Assembly (NCBI GenBank): GCA_036274115.1
Contig: DASUGI010000107.1
Span: forward strand, 1-64,000
Direction: 5' to 3'
Origin: JADLHS01 sp036274115
GTDB lineage: Bacteria > Verrucomicrobiota > Verrucomicrobiia > Limisphaerales > JADLHS01
Length of the DNA stretch: 64,000 bases
Position 1 is the stretch's first letter. The number at the start of each line of letters is the position of its first letter. The notes beneath the pieces are model-generated. The model saw only the letters and a list, made by a program, of their open reading frames with translations, was not told where the DNA came from and ran no database searches. Below are positions 26,403-34,442 of the stretch, piece by piece. Position numbers and translations under genes: made by a program.

Positions 26403-27257
26403 ATGAACCTCCGTTTCTACGACGCGCACAATCATCTCCAGGACGAACGCTTCGGCGGTCGCCAGGCGGAGTTGCTATTAGTTGCCGCGCGTGAAGGTGT
26501 GGCCGGCATGGTCGTGAACGGTTCGTGCGAAGCAGACTGGCCGCACGTGCTCGCACTCACGCGACCGGCCCGGCCCGCGAACCTGCGAATCATTCCGAGC
26601 TTCGGCTATCATCCCTGGTACCTTCACGAACGCTCTCCCGACTGGCAGAAGAACCTCGCTCAGTTTCTTGATCAGGTTCCTTCCACTGTTGGCGAGATCG
26701 GACTGGATCGTTGGAAGCCCGGACTGGACTATGCCGGACAGGAGGAAGTGTTCGCCGCGCAACTGCAATTGGCCGCGGAAAGAAATTTGCCCATGAGCAT
26801 TCATTGCCTGCAGGCGTGGGGACGAATGTTTGATCTGCTGAAGAGCGGGCCGCGTCCGGCGTGTGGCTTTTTGCTCCACAGTTATGGTGGACCGAAGGAA
26901 ATGGTAAAGCCCTTCGCTGACCTCGGTGCGTACTTTTCGCTGCCCGGTTACTACGCGCACGAGCGCAAAGAACGGCAACGCGAAACCTTCCGTCACGTGC
27001 CGCCTGACCGATTATTGATCGAGACCGATGCGCCGGACCAGATGTTGCCGGAAGTGCGGAGTGCGGAAAGCGGAAACAAAGTGGCGAAGGTTTACTCGTT
27101 AAGCGATTCCGCTACCGGCAAGGCTTTGAACCATCCGGCCAATTTACGGGCCGTTTACGAATTTGCTGCGGAACTGTTCGGGGAATCGATGGAAACGCTC
27201 AGTGAGCGTGTGGAAGCGAATTTTTTACGATTGTTCGGTAACGTTCGGCCCGGGTAG
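26403..27257 (+). CDS. TatD-family metal-dependent hydrolase
   Basis: Amidohydrolase-fold nuclease of 284 residues. Metal ligands are visible in order: the HxH motif DAHNHLQD (His-9, His-11), GEIGLDR, the SIHCLQAW His, FLLHSYGG and the late Asp in IETDAPDQML. TatD proteins are 3'-5' exonucleases or deoxyribonucleases linked to DNA repair. After the last Asp there is a non-family segment (EVRSAESGNKVAKVYSL) partly coded by a heptanucleotide repeat at 27054-27076; family members go directly to ADxxP-like residues. The ATG at 26403 is chosen because upstream codons overlap the divergent permease gene. It faces the small lipoprotein gene downstream. Confidence 0.85.
   Translation: MNLRFYDAHNHLQDERFGGRQAELLLVAAREGVAGMVVNGSCEADWPHVLALTRPARPANLRIIPSFGYHPWYLHERSPDWQKNLAQFLDQVPSTVGEIGLDRWKPGLDYAGQEEVFAAQLQLAAERNLPMSIHCLQAWGRMFDLLKSGPRPACGFLLHSYGGPKEMVKPFADLGAYFSLPGYYAHERKERQRETFRHVPPDRLLIETDAPDQMLPEVRSAESGNKVAKVYSLSDSATGKALNHPANLRAVYEFAAELFGESMETLSERVEANFLRLFGNVRPG
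27054..27076. repeat. short heptanucleotide repeat in tatD
   Basis: Three 7-base units ending in GCGGA (GTGCGGA, GTGCGGA, AAGCGGA) lie just after the last metal-binding Asp codon. The unit matches the GCGG-type heptamers in mqnC and xdh. Confidence 0.55.
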
Positions 27258-27272
27258 AGCGCAGCCGCAGGC

Positions 27273-27629
27273 TTATTGATTCGCCGCTTCCTTCTCGATT
27301 TTGACCACCCCGGTATTCGTGTCGTAATTCAGCTTCGTCCCCGGGGGCGGCACGGGCACGGCGCTCATGAAGCCCTTGGTCTCGAGTTCTTGCAGTGTTT
27401 TCGGGAAACGTCCTTCCTGAACATAGAACGATTCGATGGCCTTGTTGATGGCCGTGACGTCGATCGTCTTGACCGCTTTCTGTTGTGCCTGGCCGAGCGA
27501 CTTCAAATAATCCGCGGGAGCGCTCGCGGGGTTCGCATCGCTCCCGGCGGCAGGCTTCTCCGCGGACGGTTTCCCGTCGTTACAACCCAGAAGGACCGTG
27601 GACATCAGAACGAGGACTACAGCTTTCAT
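27273..27629 (-). CDS. lipoprotein with pseudopilin-like C-terminal domain
   Basis: Small exported lipoprotein of 118 residues. The signal peptide ends in a lipobox (LLGC, Cys-16) followed by a Ser/Ala/Pro linker. Residues 55-115 resemble the globular end of type II secretion major pseudopilins: INKAIESFYVQEGRFPKTLQELETKG, then VPPPGTKLNYDTNTGVVKI. A related motif (RLANGxxPExLDxLxPKF) ends the two large membrane proteins at 31440 and 38628. The family's G-domain normally follows a pilin helix, so attachment to a lipid anchor is unusual. The function is unknown; an envelope-anchored scaffold is possible. Confidence 0.75.
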   Translation of the reverse strand: MKAVVLVLMSTVLLGCNDGKPSAEKPAAGSDANPASAPADYLKSLGQAQQKAVKTIDVTAINKAIESFYVQEGRFPKTLQELETKGFMSAVPVPPPGTKLNYDTNTGVVKIEKEAANQ

Positions 27630-27679
27630 GTCATGAACGTAGCTGCCGGGTGAAGAAAACCAAGCGCAACTTTTCGCAA

Positions 27680-27713
27680 CCTAAAAAGACAAACCGGGCG
27701 CAGGGCCCGGTTT
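27680..27713 (-). terminator. rho-independent terminator of the small lipoprotein gene
   Basis: A perfect 9-bp stem (27691-27699 with 27705-27713) with a 5-base loop is followed on the minus strand by a T-rich tail (complement of 27682-27688). It lies 21 bases beyond the stop of the 41-codon lipoprotein gene. Confidence 0.7.
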
Positions 27714-27734
27714 GCCGTGTCACTTGTAAACGCA

Positions 27735-27860
27735 CTATTGCGCAGGGGCGTTAGTGGGGGGCGGAGTCGGTTCCGAAGGTTTCGGCTCTGACGGGCCGCA
27801 GCCAGATACCAACGTGCCGAGCACTGCGAATAATGCGAGAACCAACGATAGTTTTTTCAT
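27735..27860 (-). CDS. small lipoprotein (41 residues)
   Basis: A 41-codon gene too short for most callers. It starts MKKLSLVLALFAVLG, continues TLVSGCGPSE with a clear lipobox (VSGC), and ends in a Pro/Ser/Glu-rich tail (PKPSEPTPPPTNAPAQ). This is the build of the small entericidin-like or spacer lipoproteins that many Gram-negative bacteria make. A strong terminator follows directly, supporting a monocistronic unit. No clear Shine-Dalgarno is seen upstream of the ATG at 27860. The mature peptide is only about 20 residues long, so a structural or stress role is more likely than catalysis. Confidence 0.7.
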   Translation of the reverse strand: MKKLSLVLALFAVLGTLVSGCGPSEPKPSEPTPPPTNAPAQ

Positions 27861-27874
27861 GCAGGCGTAATCTC

Positions 27875-27990
27875 AACGAATCATTGATGCAGGACAAGCC
27901 CTTTGTTCGATTAGTTTCGCCCGCTGTTGGCACGCGATTAGCCGCGGAACAAGGGCTGCTCCCACTGGAATGACGAAACTTTTGCCCCGG
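27875..27990. repeat. imperfect palindromic repeat candidate
   Basis: An imperfect inverted repeat joins the segment near 27897-27912 (AAGCCCTTTGTTC) with that near 27945-27957 (GAACAAGGGCT). It lies in the gap between the small lipoprotein and the YyaL-type gene and may be a degenerate REP element or part of the control region. Confidence 0.35.
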
Positions 27991-28015
27991 ACCTGCCAGC
28001 AGACTATTCTCTGAA

Positions 28016-30235
28016 ATGCATTCGGTAACCCGCGTGACCCTGACGCTATTGAGCGTTGCCGGGTTGTCGGCATGTCAACCGAACGTCGGCAATAAAACCA
28101 GGACCGTCACCGTGAGCACGAATACACCCGCCGCAGCCAGGCACACGAACCGCCTTGCGCAGGAAAAATCCCCCTACCTGCTCCAGCACGCGCACAATCC
28201 GGTGAACTGGTTCGCCTGGGGCGACGAAGCCTTTGCCAAAGCCAAAGCGGAAAACAAACCCATCTTCCTGAGCATCGGCTACTCCACGTGTCATTGGTGT
28301 CATGTCATGGAGCGTGAGTCTTTCGAGGACGAAACGATCGGGGCCTATCTGAACGAGCATTTTGTCAGCATCAAAGTGGACCGCGAAGAACGTCCGGATG
28401 TAGATAAGATTTACATGACGTTCGTGCAATCCACCACGGGCAGTGGCGGCTGGCCGTTGAATGTCTTTCTCACACCCGATCGGAAGCCGTTTTTTGGAGG
28501 AACGTATTTTCCTCCGGACAATCGCTATGGTCGCGGCAGTTTTCGGTCCGTGCTGGAACAAATTGTGAACGTATGGAAAGAGCGAGGGGCCGAAGTGGCC
28601 GCGTCTGCGGACGAGATCCATGCGCGCCTGGAGTTGGCGACGACGAGCACGAACGGAGGCAATATTCTGCTCACGCCTGAAGCCGTGCGGCGGGCCGGCT
28701 TGATGTTCAAGGAGGCCTACGACCCGCAGAACGGTGGTTTTGGCAATGCGCCGAAGTTTCCTCAACCCAGCATGCCCATCCTGCTGCTGCGTTATGCGAA
28801 ACGATTCAACGACGACGAAGCCAAGCAGATGGTGTTGACCACCTGTGACAAAATGGCCGCGGGCGGCATTCACGATCAACTCGGGGGCGGCTTTGCGCGT
28901 TACTCCGTGGATGCCCAGTGGCTGGTGCCGCATTTCGAGAAGATGCTCTACGACAATGCGCAACTGGCGCAGCTTTACCTCGACGCTTACCTGGTCAGCG
29001 GCGACCCACGTCATGCGGAGGTGGTGCGAGATATTCTCGATTACGTCCTGCGTGACATGACGCATCCGGAAGGCGGTTTCTATTCGGCAGAAGACGCCGA
29101 CAGCGAAGGGCACGAAGGCAAGTTCTACTGCTGGACGCATGACGAGTTGGCGAAGCTCCTCTCCCCCGAGGAATTCAACGTGGCCGCCCGCTACTTTGGT
29201 ATCACCAAAGAAGGAAACTTCGTTGACCACAGTCACCCGCAGCCTTTGGCGGGACAGAACGTGCTGAGCATAGTGCAATCGAATGTTCCCTCCGCCGATC
29301 AAGCCTTGCTCGACTCGGCAAAAAAGAAAATGTCTGAAGTGCGCAGCAAGCGCATCCGCCCGCATCTGGACGACAAAATCCTTGCCTCGTGGAACGGATT
29401 GATGCTGGGGGCGTTCGCGCGTGCTTACGCCGTGCTGGGCGACGAAAAATATCGCACTTCCGCGGAAAAGAACCTGGCATTTATCCAGGCAAAACTTTGG
29501 GTTGGTAGTGACGGCTTGCGCGCCGTCCCAAAATCAAATCCCAGCGATGGAGCCGCGGTGGAACGCGTCCCGACCGGCACTCTTTACCACCGTTGGCGCG
29601 ATGGTGAGCGCGACAACGTGCAACTTCTCGAAGCCTACGCCTTTCAACTCGACGGCGTCATTCAACTTTATGAGGCCACGCTCAGTCCCCGGCATCTTGA
29701 CTTCGCCATCGCACTGGCCGAGGCCATGATTGCGAAGTTTTACGACCCCGAAAACGGCGGCTTCTGGCAAAGCGCGGGTTCGCCTGATCTGATCCTTCGC
29801 GTGAAGGATGACTACGACGGCGCCGAGCCTTCGGGTAATTCCGTCGCCACGCTCGCCCTGCTGAAACTTGCCTTCATTACAGACCGCGCCGATTTCCGAC
29901 AGCCTGCTGAAGCCACCCTCAGACTGTCCTCACCGCGATTGGAAAAGATTCCACAAGCCATGCCCTACATGATCCTCGCGCTGGAGTTCTCCCTGGAAGA
30001 ACCTCGCCGGGTGGTGATTGCCGGCGACCCACAATCCATCAAAGCGCGGGAGTTGGCTCACGCCGCCCACTCGCTGTATCAGCCAAATAAAGTCGTCCTC
30101 GGCAACACCGGCGCGGTGGAGGAATTTGCCCGCACCTTACCCGCGAAGGATGGCCCGGTGGTTTATCTCTGCACCGGCAAGGCCTGCCAGCCGCCAACCA
30201 GTGATCCAGCTCAAGTCCGTCACCTTTTGAGGTGA
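28016..30235 (+). CDS. YyaL/SSP411-type thioredoxin-domain protein, lipoprotein form
   Basis: Protein of 739 residues. An N-terminal lipoprotein signal (LSVAGLSAC) precedes the DUF255 thioredoxin-like domain, with LAQEKSPYLLQHAHNPVNW and the redox motif STCHWCHVMERESFED (Cys-92). Then come VDREERPDVDKIYM and GGWPLNVFLTPDRKPFFGGTYFPP, followed by an (alpha/alpha)6 glycosidase-like barrel (PKFPQPSMPILLLRY, HFEKMLYDNAQLA, FYSAEDADSEG). The family is widespread but its reaction is not established. Most members are cytosolic, so the lipobox is unusual. A segment near residues 514-519 (AVERVP) is coded by GTGGAACGCGTCCC, the core of the palindromic family at 40511-40585. Confidence 0.88.
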   Translation: MHSVTRVTLTLLSVAGLSACQPNVGNKTRTVTVSTNTPAAARHTNRLAQEKSPYLLQHAHNPVNWFAWGDEAFAKAKAENKPIFLSIGYSTCHWCHVMERESFEDETIGAYLNEHFVSIKVDREERPDVDKIYMTFVQSTTGSGGWPLNVFLTPDRKPFFGGTYFPPDNRYGRGSFRSVLEQIVNVWKERGAEVAASADEIHARLELATTSTNGGNILLTPEAVRRAGLMFKEAYDPQNGGFGNAPKFPQPSMPILLLRYAKRFNDDEAKQMVLTTCDKMAAGGIHDQLGGGFARYSVDAQWLVPHFEKMLYDNAQLAQLYLDAYLVSGDPRHAEVVRDILDYVLRDMTHPEGGFYSAEDADSEGHEGKFYCWTHDELAKLLSPEEFNVAARYFGITKEGNFVDHSHPQPLAGQNVLSIVQSNVPSADQALLDSAKKKMSEVRSKRIRPHLDDKILASWNGLMLGAFARAYAVLGDEKYRTSAEKNLAFIQAKLWVGSDGLRAVPKSNPSDGAAVERVPTGTLYHRWRDGERDNVQLLEAYAFQLDGVIQLYEATLSPRHLDFAIALAEAMIAKFYDPENGGFWQSAGSPDLILRVKDDYDGAEPSGNSVATLALLKLAFITDRADFRQPAEATLRLSSPRLEKIPQAMPYMILALEFSLEEPRRVVIAGDPQSIKARELAHAAHSLYQPNKVVLGNTGAVEEFARTLPAKDGPVVYLCTGKACQPPTSDPAQVRHLLR

Positions 30236-30247
30236 CTCTGCGACCTC

Positions 30248-31357
30248 TCACGGCACGGGAGCTCTGCTCAAAACCCAACGCATCGCAGCCGGGTCGCCAA
30301 AAAGTTTTACGCGGTCGAAATAGCGGGCCAATTCCTGATCGGACATCGTCCTCAGAAGCGGTTCGGATTTTGAGGTCAGCTCCTTGTAAGCATTGCGACG
30401 GGCATTCAATGCTTCAATCTGGTTTTGCACGGTTAAGCCGGAATCGCCGTAAGGTCCGGCCGGGTTCATCGCATTCAGCACCATCTTTTGGATGGCGATG
30501 CCGACCAGTTCCTGGATCAGCGTGGGCTGCGCTGATTGATCAAGCCGCAGCCCGAGGTTCAGGCCCATTTCGAGAACGGCGTGCGCCGATGCTTCGTCGC
30601 CGGCCTGCCGATAACGCTTCGCCAACTCTACGAGCTCGGTACCGACCTGTTTCAGTCTCGCTTGCTCCGGAAGCAACGCGGAGGTCGCCGCGATCGCTTT
30701 GGCTTCGTCCACTGAAAAGCCGGCAGCGATGTACGCTTCTTCAGCGTTCTGAATGAAATCCACGAGGTAGTTCTCAACGGCGGGCTTCGCCGATGCGGAA
30801 TTGATGTCCTGCAAGGCCTGCTCGGTCTGGCCGGCCTTGAAATGATCCGCCGCCAACAGATAATCAGGAAGCGCATTTCCACTGTCCGAGTCCCTGAACT
30901 TTTCGAGCCAATGCTGACGTTCCGCCGGAGAGTCCGTCTTGAAAGCGGCGGCAAACTGGACTCTGGGATCATGAGGAAACTTTTCCTTGGCTTCCGCGAG
31001 TAGTGAATTGTCACCAGAAGCGCGCAAGGCCCCAAGCAAAGCTCCTGCGCTCCGTTGGTTTTGGTTGAGATAACCCTCCAGTTGCTCGCGGCTCACGCGC
31101 GGGATGTCACTTTCTGCCAGACGAGCAAAAAGATTGGTCACAACTGGCGGGTTCGTGACCGTTTCACTCAAATCCGTCTGGTCAACATGCTGATGACTCA
31201 ACGAAGGAAGGCGCGATCCGGGTTCCACCGGTTGAATGTCCTGGAGCGCCACTTCCTTTGTCGGCAATGGTGTGGGCTCATCGCGCCTCACCAACACAGC
31301 CAGCCCCAGAACCAGCAACAGGCCGACCGGCGCAACCATTATGATTCTGCTTCTCAT
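30248..31357 (-). CDS. hypothetical membrane-anchored protein of the ECF operon
   Basis: Protein of 369 residues with one N-terminal hydrophobic segment (IIMVAPVGLLLVLGLAVLV) and a long soluble part, probably periplasmic. The soluble part is alpha-helical and rich in Ala, Glu and Leu, with TPR-like spacing (NALPDYLLAADHFKAGQTEQALQDINSA, KRYRQAGDEASAHAVLEMGLNLGL). No named family is recognised. The ATG at 31357 (MRSRIIMVAP) is preferred over an upstream frame with low-quality sequence. It lies 82 bases downstream of the 596-residue membrane protein gene and should be the last gene of the sigma-factor operon. Its stop faces the YyaL-type gene. Confidence 0.7.
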   Translation of the reverse strand: MRSRIIMVAPVGLLLVLGLAVLVRRDEPTPLPTKEVALQDIQPVEPGSRLPSLSHQHVDQTDLSETVTNPPVVTNLFARLAESDIPRVSREQLEGYLNQNQRSAGALLGALRASGDNSLLAEAKEKFPHDPRVQFAAAFKTDSPAERQHWLEKFRDSDSGNALPDYLLAADHFKAGQTEQALQDINSASAKPAVENYLVDFIQNAEEAYIAAGFSVDEAKAIAATSALLPEQARLKQVGTELVELAKRYRQAGDEASAHAVLEMGLNLGLRLDQSAQPTLIQELVGIAIQKMVLNAMNPAGPYGDSGLTVQNQIEALNARRNAYKELTSKSEPLLRTMSDQELARYFDRVKLFGDPAAMRWVLSRAPVP

Positions 31358-31439
31358 CGCTTTCGTCTCCAGCCAGCAACCGACAGGACAAAACCAAATT
31401 CGTTTCACGCAGCGAATCACAGGCTCCAGCACAAATGCA

Positions 31440-33230
31440 TCACCGCTTCGGCAACTGCCAGACCCAGTCGCCTTTGTCCTGGTCCACTCCGCCTTCCTTG
31501 CCATTCTTGTTGGTCAGCCTGACTACCTGTCCACCGTCGTCGGTTTCGTTCCAGCCGACGGAGTAGAGCACGAACGAACCGTCGGCGTTGCGGCGGTATT
31601 TCAATGGTTGTCCGTTGATGACATCATGCGGCAGTTTGGAAATGAACTTCGGCGCCAACACATCCAAGGCTTCGGGATAATTCCCGTTGGCGAGGCGGTA
31701 TCGTTCCAGGGCGCAGGCGATGCGGGCGAAATTAACGTAGGTTTGAGCCACGGCCGATTTCTTCGACGCCCCCTCCAAAGCGGGCAGCAGCAGGCCGGCG
31801 AACAGATTGTAGGGCGTGGGACGATATGAACTCATCGCTGCGGAGGTGCGGCGCAAATTGGCGGGTGGCACCAGTTGCTTTTCCACGTCCACCATCGGAC
31901 GAATGTAATCGACGTGCATTTTTCCGAGGGACACCTTGTTCTGGTCGAACCATCCTCGTGGGATCAGGTGGAAAGTAGCCTTGTTATTGGCCGCTATGAG
32001 TTGATCACCGAGGCTGTAGTTACCGGGTTCAGCGGATCCGCCAATGGAGTTCAAGTCACCTGTGCGATACAGAAAATCCACACACCACATCGAGAAGTAA
32101 CGCTCCCCGTTCATACCGTTTTGGTACTCGGCCAACACGTCAATCCCAGCCAGTTCCGCCTCGAACGCGGCCAACTGCGCATCGGTCCAACGATGGCTCG
32201 CCAGGCCTTCCCAAAGGGTGGAAAGATTGACTTGTAACACGGCGATGCGAACCAGATGCGAGATCAGAATCGGCTCGTCCTGCAGGGCTTTGTCCAACCG
32301 GAACGCCAGCATGAGGTCGTCAAAGGCCGCGTCCGTCTGACCATCAGCGAGCAGGGCCGTGGACCGCAGACGGAGATATGTGGCAATGCTCTTGAACTTT
32401 GCCAGATGAGGAATCAGCGCGCCGAAACCGTCCTCATAGTTGACCCAGAAGCGAGCCTTCGGGCGTTGCGCCGCGGTTCGGATTTGATTGAGGCGATCCT
32501 CAAACTTGCTCAAGGCCAGGAGGACATCCTGGGCCGGTGTCTGCGGTGCGGCAGCAACGGGAAAGTAATTGGTCAGACCGCCGCCGGCTGACGTAAACTG
32601 ATTGTTCGTTCCGCGATAAAAATTCTGCCACTCCTCCAGCTTCACCTGCCGCGCGAGGAAAAGGTCCGTTCCCTCGGGAGCTTCCCGGCGCTTCGGTCCG
32701 GTGATATCGAACCAGACTTCGCTCTGGATGTTTGTATTCTCGAAGAGAATTCCCCCGGACCTGATGAAATGAAACCCTCGCCACGGCTCGGCCTCATACA
32801 TATTCTCCGCTTCGGGAATCGGTGGCGGCACGATCTTGTCCAGGGCGAACTCCACGCCGCGCGCCTCCCATTCGCGGCGGAAATGGTTCCAGGCGGTCCG
32901 CCCCCGCCAGTTTTCCACAGCGTAAAACAGCGCGATCAACGTGACCAGACCAGCGAACACCAGCAGCTTGTGACGCAGCAGCCGGGTGAACCATTGCCGG
33001 AGGGGCGGAATCCACGACAACACGAATGCCGGCACGCCAATGAAGAAACCCACGAGGCCGGCCAGCGCAAACCATTTGCTGAATGGCGGCGGGTTGCCCG
33101 CGAAGCCGACCATCAACAACGCCATCACATAAACCACCGGCGACAGCAGCATGAGCCAGAAAAAGAAATGACGCGGCTCGTTCCCCGACTTCTCCCAAAT
33201 GCCCGCCAGACTTTTCGTCTTTCCGTTCAT
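31440..33230 (-). CDS. hypothetical membrane protein, ECF-operon paralogue A
   Basis: Membrane protein of 596 residues. Three to four hydrophobic segments occupy the first 120 residues (FWLMLLSPVVYVMALLMVGFAG, WFALAGLVGFFIGVPAFVLSW, LLVFAGLVTLIALFYAVENWRG). A long, probably periplasmic region follows. The C-terminus ends in ALERYRLANGNYPEAL, LPHDVINGQPLKYRR and FVLYSVGWNETDDGG. The last 80 residues resemble the soluble end of a type II pseudopilin. The gene is a paralogue of the protein at 38628-40469, which has the same layout and C-terminal motif. It follows the probable anti-sigma factor by 8 bases, so it belongs to the ECF operon. The function is unknown; an envelope sensor or a target of the sigma factor is plausible. 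Confidence 0.75.
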   Translation of the reverse strand: MNGKTKSLAGIWEKSGNEPRHFFFWLMLLSPVVYVMALLMVGFAGNPPPFSKWFALAGLVGFFIGVPAFVLSWIPPLRQWFTRLLRHKLLVFAGLVTLIALFYAVENWRGRTAWNHFRREWEARGVEFALDKIVPPPIPEAENMYEAEPWRGFHFIRSGGILFENTNIQSEVWFDITGPKRREAPEGTDLFLARQVKLEEWQNFYRGTNNQFTSAGGGLTNYFPVAAAPQTPAQDVLLALSKFEDRLNQIRTAAQRPKARFWVNYEDGFGALIPHLAKFKSIATYLRLRSTALLADGQTDAAFDDLMLAFRLDKALQDEPILISHLVRIAVLQVNLSTLWEGLASHRWTDAQLAAFEAELAGIDVLAEYQNGMNGERYFSMWCVDFLYRTGDLNSIGGSAEPGNYSLGDQLIAANNKATFHLIPRGWFDQNKVSLGKMHVDYIRPMVDVEKQLVPPANLRRTSAAMSSYRPTPYNLFAGLLLPALEGASKKSAVAQTYVNFARIACALERYRLANGNYPEALDVLAPKFISKLPHDVINGQPLKYRRNADGSFVLYSVGWNETDDGGQVVRLTNKNGKEGGVDQDKGDWVWQLPKR

Positions 33231-33238
33231 GATAATCC

Positions 33239-33670
33239 TTACGCTGCCGCCGCTCCTTCTCGCCGTTGACTCCGTGGACCGGGTGAAACCGCCTGGGGTT
33301 GGGCCGCCGCCCGCAGATCAGTGTGGCCCGCCAGTTCCACCATCAAAAATTGCTTTTGCTGCAACGCCATTCGCGCCTGGGCCGCCGGAATCGATGCGGT
33401 CATGGCTGTCGTCGCGTCTGAATCGCCAGACCGATTCAACAGCATGATGACAATCCAGAGGGTCGCCAGGGCAGCCCAGGCAGCGCGTTGCGGACGAAGC
33501 AGCACGGCAAGTTGATCCATGAGCGCGGCGAGCCAGTTGGGGCGTGCGAGGACTGATGTCTCCCGCGGTGTCTCGGCTTGTTTTGCCGCAGCCAGGATCT
33601 CCTGGCGCCAGCCAGACGGGACTTGGCGTGGGGTAACCTGCTGCAACCGTTTTTCAAAGTCGTCGTTCAT
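33239..33670 (-). CDS. probable anti-sigma factor (single-pass membrane protein)
   Basis: Protein of 143 residues with a cytoplasmic-looking start (FEKRLQQVTPRQVPSGWRQEILAA), one hydrophobic segment (AAWAALATLWIVIMLLN) near residues 83-99 and an Ala/Gln/Arg-rich tail. Its start overlaps the sigma-factor stop by 4 bases. No zinc-binding HxxxCxxC motif of the ZAS class is visible, so the assignment depends on position and topology. The alternative is an unrelated small membrane protein. The tail may be extracytoplasmic, as in many membrane-bound regulators of ECF sigma factors. Confidence 0.55.
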   Translation of the reverse strand: MNDDFEKRLQQVTPRQVPSGWRQEILAAAKQAETPRETSVLARPNWLAALMDQLAVLLRPQRAAWAALATLWIVIMLLNRSGDSDATTAMTASIPAAQARMALQQKQFLMVELAGHTDLRAAAQPQAVSPGPRSQRREGAAAA

Positions 33671-34173
33671 TTGATCTCGTCGTAAAGGGGACGCAGCCGG
33701 GCGCGCAATTTGTCTAAACCATAGCGATACCGGCTGGCCGCGGTATTTAGCGGAATCTCGAGTGTCGTCGCGATTTCTTCAAAGGTGAGACCTTCCCAGA
33801 GTTTAAGATGAACCACGGCACGCTGATCCGACGGGAGTTCGCCCAGCGCTGCGCTCAATTCCTGTCGGAACGCGGCCTGGTCCGGGTCGTCACCTGGTGC
33901 GAAGGCAGAAATTTGTTCCACGCCATATCGCTCGTGATGCTGGTCACGCGTGCCACGTCGCCGCATCAGGTCAATGGCCGCGTTGTGAGCCAGGCGCAGG
34001 AGGAAGGCACGTTCGTCGCGGGCGGCGTCGAGCAACTCGGGCTTGCGCGCCAGCCTTATGAAAACGTCCTGAAGCACATCGCGCGTGTCCGCTTCGTCGC
34101 GGGTGAAATTCAATAGGAAGGCGAACAACGCCTGGGCGTGATCGTCGTAGAGCCTCTCTAAATTGGCCGGCAT
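33667..34173 (-). CDS. ECF-type RNA polymerase sigma factor
   Basis: Extracytoplasmic-function sigma factor of 168 residues. Region 2 is seen as YDDHAQALFAFLLNFTRDEADTRDVLQDVFIRL and RAFLLRLAHNAAIDLMRRR. Region 4 is LPSDQRAVVHLKLWEGLTFEEIATTLEIP, then TAASRYRYGLDKLRARL. It would guide RNA polymerase to its own and other envelope-linked promoters. The ATG at 34173 is used; a GTG at 34200 is also possible. It is the first of four co-directional genes with 4-base overlap, 8-base and 82-base gaps, a typical sigma/anti-sigma operon. Confidence 0.88.
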   Translation of the reverse strand: MPANLERLYDDHAQALFAFLLNFTRDEADTRDVLQDVFIRLARKPELLDAARDERAFLLRLAHNAAIDLMRRRGTRDQHHERYGVEQISAFAPGDDPDQAAFRQELSAALGELPSDQRAVVHLKLWEGLTFEEIATTLEIPLNTAASRYRYGLDKLRARLRPLYDEIK

Positions 34174-34217
34174 TAATGGTCTTTCGTAATCAGGACGCAC
34201 ACGGGATTAAAATTTGT

Positions 34218-34246
34218 CTAATAGATAAATCCCGACTCTTGCCCAA
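34218..34246 (-). promoter_or_regulatory. predicted promoter of the ECF operon
   Basis: On the minus strand TTGGGC (34246-34241) and TATTAG (34223-34218) are 17 bases apart. The predicted start of transcription, near 34211, leaves a leader of about 37 bases to the ATG at 34173. The boxes fit a housekeeping-type promoter only moderately, and an autoregulated ECF promoter could lie here instead. Confidence 0.4.
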
Positions 34247-34442
34247 TGGCTGAGACAAGAGCTACACTCATCCCTCACATGATTATGTCTAACCCGACCA
34301 TGCAGGTTTGCTTGAATCGATGGAGAGCGTGTGCATGATTCTAGTCGTGCTTTGCTTGGCGAAGCGATTTCGAAAAACCACCGGACTGCTGCGCGTTGCC
34401 GCGCCAGAACACGCCAACGAGGCTGACGTTGCCCAGAGAACA

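Noticed and set aside
28046..29365. 439-codon minus-strand frame
   Set aside because: Lies opposite the YyaL-type gene, whose domains are certain. Composition is His/Arg/Val-rich, typical of an antisense shadow at high G+C.
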